Shown: piece by piece, positions 8,286-12,116 of the stretch
Numbering within the stretch: the first letter of the stretch is position 1
Layout of the letters: each line of letters begins with the position of its first letter
Assembly (NCBI GenBank): GCA_900617975.1
Contig: UZAE01014783.1
Span: 1-12,116 of the forward strand
Length of the DNA stretch: 12,116 bases
Direction of reading: 5' to 3'
Origin: Rodentolepis nana
Lineage: Eukaryota; Platyhelminthes; Cestoda; Cyclophyllidea; Hymenolepididae
Notes under the pieces: generated by a model
The model's input: the letters and a program-made list of their open reading frames with translations, nothing else
What the model was told of the DNA's origin: nothing
The model's database searches: none
Translations under genes and position numbers: made by a program

Positions 8286-8370
8286 ATGAGTAGAAAGAAA
8301 ATCATTTGCTCTTAACCAAATCCGCACATTTCTAGATATGCGTAGGCTTATCCAATCAAACACCACACGT
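8196..8370 (+). repeat. Continuation shared with the inverted-repeat arms
   Basis: From the ATGGCATTGTCACAATCC block to CCAATCAAACACCACAC this matches 6582-6765 in the same orientation and 5340-5520 inverted. A stretch of about 25 bp around the TGTTGCCAACTTGG of copy D is absent. The match ends near 8370. The remaining 8371-8562 is AT-rich with nothing recognisable. Confidence 0.75.
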
Positions 8371-8562
8371 GAGCATGAAAAAGAATCTTATAGAAATTAA
8401 GTTATGGATGAATTTTTTTAAATTAAAAATTATAAAACACCCTTTTCGATAGAAACTTCCATGCATTTATGAACAAATATATATGTAAACGAAGAAGGAA
8501 ACAAATGAATTAATTTATAAATAAAAGGAATTAAGTAAACTCAATTAAGTAGCTTTACATTT

Positions 8563-8670
8563 GTTTATTTATTTCAAATGGCAGGCTTTATGATATTTAT
8601 CATTAGCGCTTAATCTTTGACTTCAGCTTCCCCCAAGGGTGTGGGGGGGGGGTACATATATTGCAGTTAA
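8563..8670 (-). other. LINE 3' UTR and tail
   Basis: Between the ORF2 stop (TAA, 8671-8673) and the tail lie about 85 bp, including a run of ten G (8643-8652, C on the coding strand). The 3' end GCCTGCCATTTGAAATAAATAAA (8564-8586) is identical to 8-30 on the opposite strand. That fixes the family terminus and shows AAAT-type tailing with AATAAA hexamers. Confidence 0.75.
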
Positions 8671-9231
8671 TTAATAGCAATTAATTAGCAGTCTTCTTGC
8701 TTCCCAGTATCTTTGGCTTTCCGTCCTTGTCTTTAGAGCTGGACACCGAATCAAGTGGGTTTTCTCCATTTCCTCATGTAGGTTACATAGGGGGAATGTG
8801 AATTTCCTCCTGTAGGTTACATAGGGGGAATGTGAGTTGAGTGATACTCCCAATCTGTGAAGATGTTTTGCCAGGCAATCGTGTCCGGTACGTAGTCTTA
8901 ACTCAGCAACAGCTTCAATTCTTGGCCAGTCGGTTGTATCGTAGAGTGCCACTGTCCACTGTTTCTCCTTTGTTCGAGCTTTGAGTTCGTTGAACCTTGA
9001 GGTTTTGAATTCTCTCCTGATTAAGGCCCTCATTGTGTGAAAAGACATCGGCCGGTCCATGCATTGCAAAATCGTTGTCCCATTCCTAGCAAGTGTGTCA
9101 GTAAGCTCATTGCCTTTAATGCCACAGTGACCAGGAACCCATTGTTGAACCACTATTTTGTTTTTCTCTCTCAGCAGCTCATAGAGTTTTCTACATTCTT
9201 TTATCTCAGCTGTTTTGGGTGGCTCTCTGTT
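8671..9231 (-). pseudogene. LINE ORF2 C-terminus: end of RNase H and Cys/His region
   Basis: The frame is open from the codon after the TGA at 9232-9234 to TAA at 8671-8673. It reads KTAEIKECRKLYELL, then VQQWVPGHCGIKGNELTD (motif 9097-9132) with the last catalytic Asp of RNase H, then a basic linker. After that comes AVAELRLRTGHDCLAKHLH, and FPLCNLHEEMEKTHLIRCP, which is the C-terminal putative zinc-binding region of such elements. A 34-bp tandem duplication (8771-8804, 8805-8838) lies inside this region. It adds the extra SPYVTYRRK-like residues and replaces the expected first Cys pair. It is in frame with the upstream piece 9939-9235, so only one nonsense change separates them. Confidence 0.8.
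8771..8838. repeat. 34-bp tandem duplication in the LINE C-terminus
   Basis: Copies at 8771-8804 and 8805-8838 are directly adjacent and differ at two positions (A/C and A/G). The period is not a multiple of three, yet the reading frame stays open through both copies. Confidence 0.9.
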
Positions 9232-9939
9232 TCAAATTGAGTTTATTGCTGAGTGTGAGTCCGAAGATATCACCGCTTTGATGAATTTCGCATCCAGGCA
9301 ACATAATTGGCATAGTGCTATCCTAATGGTCTCTATTTCTCCTTCAAAAGCGGACCTATTGTGACCCGCTGTTGCGTAGAAAGAGAAGAGTTCAGAATAG
9401 ACACCTGCATCAACGTTTGCTTGGTTTTCTATGTATGACCCATCAGTGAAGACTTGGAGCCATTGATCTCCAGGATAGTTGACATTGATTGTCTCAAGGG
9501 CCAGTGAGCGCATTTGCTCCGGAGAGGTGTTTGCTTTCCTGAAGTAGTCAGGCAGTTGGTTGCAATACACTACATCAGTGTCCGCTAATGGGTTCATGGG
9601 GAGAGAGAGGCATTTAAGTTTGTCATCGATTTGTAATGCTTTCTTCAGTTCTATGGCTTTCTGAATTAAACCATATTGCGTTTTCAGATGTCTTGGTCTA
9701 TTCTCATAGGTGCTAACGAATTTATCCATGGAAATGCGCAGTAGCTTCTCATACAGAATCAAGGCCTTTTCTTTGATAAAGGAACATATTGTGGTTCTTC
9801 CTGTAACTATGAGCATTGCATCAATGTGTGTTGATTTTATCCCTCCAGTAATTTGTCGTAATGCTTGGTTGTGTATCTTCTCGAAGGGTTTGAGAGTCAC
9901 GTCTGTGGTTGTAATGAGTGGCTCACAGCAATACAACAT
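9232..9939 (-). pseudogene. LINE ORF2 middle: RT thumb/connection and first part of RNase H
   Basis: This is a 235-residue open stretch. It starts MLYCCEPLITTTDV, passes KPFEKIHNQALRQITGG (typical of the region after the RT palm) and reaches the RNase H domain. There FTDGS (9436-9450) supplies the first catalytic Asp, AFEGEIETIRIAL the Glu, and SSDSHSAI (9250-9264) the second Asp. It ends at TGA 9232-9234. With the GNELTD of the next piece all four acidic positions of RNase H are present, so the enzyme was functional until recently. Just upstream, 9924-9952 is duplicated at 9956-9984 (period 32), which breaks the frame before PIMLYCC. Confidence 0.85.
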
Positions 9940-9984
9940 TATTGGCTGAATATTTCACAGCAATACAACATTATTGGCTGAATA
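9924..9984. repeat. 32-bp period duplication before the RNase H region
   Basis: The 29-bp unit CACAGCAATACAACATTATT plus GGCTGAATA occurs at 9924-9952 and 9956-9984, identical, separated by three bases. The period of 32 breaks the reading frame. Confidence 0.9.
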
Positions 9985-10216
9985 AACATCTTGAAGTGAT
10001 GTTGAGAGTTGAGCGCGCTCAGCCCCATACGTTACCAGCAAGAGGCTTCAGGACATTCAGTCTATTGGAGACGCGTTCTGCTATTTTAACAATGTGACTA
10101 TTCAACGTTAGCTCTGCGCCAAAAGTCATTCCGAGATATGTTAACTCATTGGTTTTTTTATGTTATTATCCATGTACCTTAGAAGCGGGTTTATGCTTTG
10201 ACGGGCCAAAGAAAAT

Positions 10217-10429
10217 GTTTGGAATGCAGTTTTTGCGGTGTTAATTACCATTCCATTGTTGTCGCACCAGTTTGCAAGTAGTTTAAAAAAAAAGTTTGGA
10301 ATGCAGTTTTCGCGGTGTTGATTACCATAGTTTGGAATGCAGTTTTTGCGGTGTTAATAACCATTCCATTGCAGTTTTTGCGGTGTTAATTACCATTCCA
10401 TTGTTGTCGCACCAGTTTGCAAGTAGTTT
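10217..10429. repeat. Cluster of four complete or partial copies in the RT region
   Basis: The unit GTTTGGAATGCAGTTTTTGC with GGTGTTAATTACCAT occurs at 10217-10250, 10294-10327 and 10330-10362. A longer partial copy at 10371-10429 matches 10226-10284 through TTGTTGTCGCACCAGTTTGC. An A9 run follows the first copy. Confidence 0.9.
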
Positions 10430-10445
10430 GAGTGTACTAATAAGA

Positions 10446-10593
10446 GCACTTTCTGTCCTCTCCTGAGCGTTTTTCCTAGGGGCGGAATACCATAGCACCA
10501 GATCATCTGCGTAAATTAAGCACGGGCACTTTCTGTCCTCTCTTGAGCGTTTTTCTTAGGGGCGGCACCAGATCATCTGCGTAAATTAAGCAC
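10446..10593. repeat. 80-bp tandem duplication carrying the YADD codons
   Basis: Copy 1 (10446-10525) and copy 2 (10526-10593) share GCACTTTCTGTCCTCTC(C/T)T and the complement of the YADD codons. Copy 2 lacks ten bases (GAATACCATA) and has two C/T differences. Confidence 0.9.
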
Positions 10594-10691
10594 TTGATGC
10601 CCGTGACTGTCTGTACCCATTCGGCTATATCATTGATGAAGACATTGAATAGAGTGCAGTTTGTGACAGCTCCCTGTGAAAGGCCTGTTTG

Positions 10692-11183
10692 TTAAAGATT
10701 GGATTTTGATAGAGCATTTCCACATCTGACTTTACAGGATCTTTGTCCAATGAATGCTCTTATCCAGTTTAGCATGCCATGCTTAATACCAATCTTTATC
10801 AATTTTAGAATTATCTTCTCTTTCCATACTAAGTCATATGCTGATTTGAAATCGCCGAAAACAGCCGTAAGGGTATTTCTTGCATCAAAGGCATCTTTGA
10901 TGTGTTGGGAGAAAGTGGCTACTTGTCGGTTAGTTGATCTTTGCAATCTACAACCTGCTTGTTCACTTCTAAGATTATTGTTGGTCTCAAGAAACCAGGT
11001 CAGCCTCCTGTTAACTATTCTTTCTATAAGTTTAGCCAGCATGCTTGTGAGGGAGATAGGCCTATGGTTGTCAAAGTCAGTGTGCCTCCTGTTAACCATT
11101 CTTTCCATAAATTTAGCCAGCACGCTTGTGAGGAAGACAGGCCTATAGTTGTCAAAGTTGCTAGGGTATTTGCCGGTTGTCAA
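10692..11183 (-). pseudogene. LINE reverse transcriptase fingers and palm
   Basis: This is a 163-residue stretch. It contains FDNYRP-FLTSVLAK, repeated as FDNHRPISLTSMLAK, then EQAGCRLQRSTNRQVA (RT domain 2a) and FGDFKSAYDLVWKEK. The last holds the first catalytic Asp (motif A; 10833-10859), where the family usually has F-x-D-F-K-S-A-Y-D. The stretch ends at TAA 10692-10694 and continues in the same frame with QTGLSQG. The YRP segment is duplicated in frame: 11003-11079 against 11084-11160, period 81 bp or 27 codons, with about nine differences, nearly all transitions. No working RT is known with this segment doubled, so the product would probably be inactive. Confidence 0.85.
11003..11160. 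repeat. 81-bp in-frame duplication in the RT fingers
   Basis: 11003-11079 and 11084-11160 differ at about nine positions, nearly all transitions. The period equals 27 codons, so the RT frame is kept. A further shorter echo of GTTGTCAAAGTTGCT occurs at 11148 and 11176. Confidence 0.9.
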
Positions 11184-11209
11184 AGTTGCTGGGGTCTTTT
11201 TCTTTTTTT

Positions 11210-11321
11210 AGTACTGGTATTACTGTGGCAACTTTCCATTGGTATTTTTAGTACTGGTATTACTATGGCAATTTTCCATTGGTTGGTAAGTACTGGTATT
11301 ACTGTGGCAACTTTCCATTGG
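11210..11321. repeat. 33-bp unit present three times
   Basis: AGTACTGGTATTACTGTGGC plus AACTTTCCATTGG occurs at 11210-11242, 11250-11282 and 11289-11321, with G/A and C/T differences in the middle copy. Periods are 40 and 39 bp. Confidence 0.9.
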
Positions 11322-11554
11322 TTAGGTACAAGACTGGTCTTCCAAATTTTATTGTAAAGCGTCAGCATGGTTTCCTTGGCTTTTGGTCCCATTCTAATTA
11401 GAAATTCTGGATGAATACCGTCTTTGCCAGGAGACTTCTTGCTCTTTAGCTGTTTTATCGTAGCATTAAGTTTGCAAGATCGGAATGGTTCAGTTAGTGC
11501 ATTATTTGGTGTTATCGTGTCTTCTTTAATTTCACCAACTGTCTTACGTGTATC

Positions 11555-11647
11555 TTTAAATCTCTTGAAGATTTTCTTCTTACTTGTAGTTTTAAATCTC
11601 TTGAAGATTTTCTGACAAAGTATCTTTAAATCTCTTGAAGATTTTCT
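11555..11647. repeat. 23-bp unit present three times
   Basis: TTTAAATCTCTTGAAGATTT plus TCT occurs at 11555-11577, 11591-11613 and 11625-11647, identical, with periods of 36 and 34 bp. Confidence 0.9.
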
Positions 11648-11816
11648 GACAAAAGTGTTTTTCTAGTCCTTGTGGGAATAGAACCTCGCAAAGCAGTTAG
11701 CTATTTGCTTGTGCGAATAGAACCTCGCAAAGCAGTTAGCTATTTCGGTGTCGCACTGACAAAAGGGTTTTTCTTTTGGTTGTGGGAATAGAACCTCGTA
11801 AAACCGTTAGCTATTT
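11646..11816. repeat. 36-bp unit present three times, inside a 110-bp duplication
   Basis: TGTGGGAATAGAACCTCGCA plus AAGCAGTTAGCTATTT occurs at 11671-11706, 11710-11745 and 11781-11816 with few differences. CTGACAAAAG(T/G)GTTTTTCT precedes the first and third copies, so 11646-11706 and 11756-11816 are themselves duplicates with period 110. Confidence 0.9.
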
Positions 11817-12114
11817 CGAATTTCGTGGTAGGAGTTTGCAGTTTAAGCGTATTGGTTCTTTCTTGGGTCTTTCCCTGTTGTTTTGGAGGTAACGCAGGAA
11901 TTTAAATGTGCGTTGGCTATTACTTTGATAGTTGATATTTGAGATGATTCGAAAGAAGTGCGTTTAGCTTGCAAGATGGCTTGCCATAGTTTAGCTTGTA
12001 AGATAGCTTGCCTTAGTACAGCTGATTATCACTCCAGGCTTTCACGTCTTCCGATCTTCCAGTCTAATTAGCAGTGTTGCGAAGTGTGTCCCGCTTTCTT
12101 TTCAGTTCCTCAAG
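11663..12114 (-). pseudogene. LINE ORF2 linker between endonuclease and RT
   Basis: At the right edge the frame gives LEELKRKRDTLRNTAN, TAG (12064-12066), then TGRSEDVKAWSDNQLY and TAA (12013-12015). In other frames QAILQAK occurs twice (27-bp in-frame duplication, 11962-11988 and 11989-12015), followed by RTSFES. SNINYQSNSQRTFKFLRYLQ and NNRERPKKEP can be read at about 11855-11945. The region IANCFARFYSHK is present three times (11671-11706, 11710-11745, 11781-11816). This is the usual basic linker between endonuclease and RT. The endonuclease itself lies outside the window. Confidence 0.75.
11962..12015. repeat. 27-bp in-frame tandem duplication
   Basis: 11962-11988 and 11989-12015 are adjacent and differ at three positions. 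The period equals nine codons and doubles the peptide QAILQAK. Confidence 0.9.
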
Positions 12115-12116
12115 GT

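Larger units (their letters stand above)
9985..10691 (-). pseudogene. LINE RT palm C-terminal part with duplicated YADD region
   Basis: Starting after TAA 10692-10694, the frame reads QTGLSQGAVTN (10659-10685), LFNVFINDIAEWV and KCLIYADD, the RT active site (YADD at 10572-10583). The frame is then lost at a 10-bp difference. A second YADD (10502-10513) lies in a neighbouring copy whose reading continues correctly as LVLWYSAPRKNAQ and LANWCDNNGMVINTAK. Further on, AELTLNSHIVKIAERVSNR and LNVLKPLAGN are readable at about 10030-10120. Between them the segment coding for NGMVINTAKTAF occurs four times, complete or partial, at 10217-10429. The catalytic motif is therefore intact but the ORF is broken several times. 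Confidence 0.8.
11180..11662 (-). pseudogene. LINE ORF2 region before the RT fingers, with triplicated peptide
   Basis: The frame is open from after TAG (11663-11665) to 11180. It carries KTVGEIKEDTITPNNALTEP, QLKSKKSPGKDGIHPEF (SPGKDGI at 11414-11434, the conserved N-terminal RT motif), MLTLYNKIWKTSLVP, and NQWKVATVIPVL. This last peptide is followed by TNQWKIAIVIPVL and a third copy in a shifted frame (PMESCHSNTSTKK). At DNA level the 33-bp unit occurs at 11210-11242, 11250-11282 and 11289-11321. At the other end the unit TTTAAATCTCTTGAAGATTT occurs three times (11555, 11591, 11625). The core motif is intact. Confidence 0.8.
8563..12116 (-). mobile_element. Non-LTR retrotransposon (LINE, I-like: RT + RNase H), decayed, 5' end outside window
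   Basis: On the minus strand the order is: linker before RT, RT, RNase H, C-terminal Cys/His region, 3' UTR, AAATAAATAAA tail ending at 8563. The RT signature (PGKDG, FKSAYD, YADD) and an RNase H with a GHCGIKGNELTD motif identify it. RNase H is found in I, LOA, R1-like and Tad clades but not in Jockey itself, so I favour an I-like assignment; I could not build a tree. The apurinic endonuclease that should precede the RT lies beyond 12116. Several stops, frameshifts and nine local duplications break the ORF. The peptides resemble Pol-like proteins of spiders, from memory. Antisense frames within it are shadows. Confidence 0.9.

Noticed and set aside
8..8586. The 23-bp inverted match at the two ends as terminal inverted repeats of an 8.6 kb DNA transposon
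   Set aside because: The right-hand copy is the natural 3' end of the adjacent minus-strand LINE, with an AAAT tail. No transposase frame lies between the two copies. Two LINE tails explain both ends more simply.
10699..11357. Plus-strand frames of 138-149 codons across the RT region, and others at 9037, 9710 and 11424
   Set aside because: They are antisense shadows of the LINE ORF, which carries the recognisable RT and RNase H motifs on the minus strand.
12047..12057. TCTTCCGATCT, identical to the end of a common Illumina adapter
   Set aside because: On the element strand these bases encode the residues GRSED of the LINE linker, in frame with LEELKRKRD and VKAW on either side, and the adapter sequence does not continue upstream. 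The match is a coincidence.
1..12116. tRNA, rRNA, CRISPR arrays, bacterial-type promoters or operons
   Set aside because: I saw no cloverleaf-like T-loop consensus, no regularly spaced short repeats with unique spacers, and no clustered co-directional genes. The repeat spacing in the LINE is irregular and lies within coding sequence.

Overview
The window reads as arthropod genomic DNA, most likely from a spider. The RT and RNase H peptides of the retrotransposon resemble the Pol-like proteins that are very abundant in orb-weaver genomes; this is recognition from memory, not a search. There is no operon structure, ribosome binding site, tRNA, rRNA or CRISPR array. I see no intact host gene. 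Everything recognisable is repeat, retrotransposon or decayed coding sequence.

Layout. Positions 1-36 are the 3' tail of a LINE on the plus strand. Positions 37 to about 8562 are AT-rich and built almost wholly from internal duplications. A short tandem repeat (126-676) is followed by two direct copies of a roughly 1.7 kb unit, copy A (779-2505) and copy B (2696-4420), with a third copy of the short repeat between them. A unique AT-rich stretch and a tiny 5'-truncated retroelement tail with a 6-bp hairpin (5076-5165) come next. Then there is a large inverted repeat with arms at about 5168-5905 and 6133-6910. The space between the arms holds the only ambiguous base (N at 6044). At 7480-8370 lies a composite block: an inverted partial copy of unit A/B fused to a 259-bp near-identical copy of 5785-6043.

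Scattered through these repeats are degraded protein-coding fragments of one unrecognised family. Their reading frames line up between copies without gaps over 60 residues, although stops and frameshifts break every copy.

Positions 8563-12116 are visibly richer in G+C. They are a non-LTR retrotransposon (LINE) on the minus strand that runs off the right edge. Reading from right to left it holds the linker before the reverse transcriptase, the RT with its PGKDG, FKSAYD and YADD motifs, an RNase H with all acidic catalytic positions, a C-terminal Cys/His region, a 3' UTR and an AAATAAATAAA tail. The RNase H domain points to an I-like clade rather than Jockey. The element is broken by stops and frameshifts. 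It also carries nine sites where a segment of about 27-110 bp is repeated next to itself with a few mostly transitional differences. That is either an unusual duplication history or an assembly that wrote two variants of a repeat one after the other.

The same 23-bp LINE 3' end occurs in opposite orientation at 8-30 and 8564-8586, so two insertions of one family face each other tail to tail across the AT-rich block.
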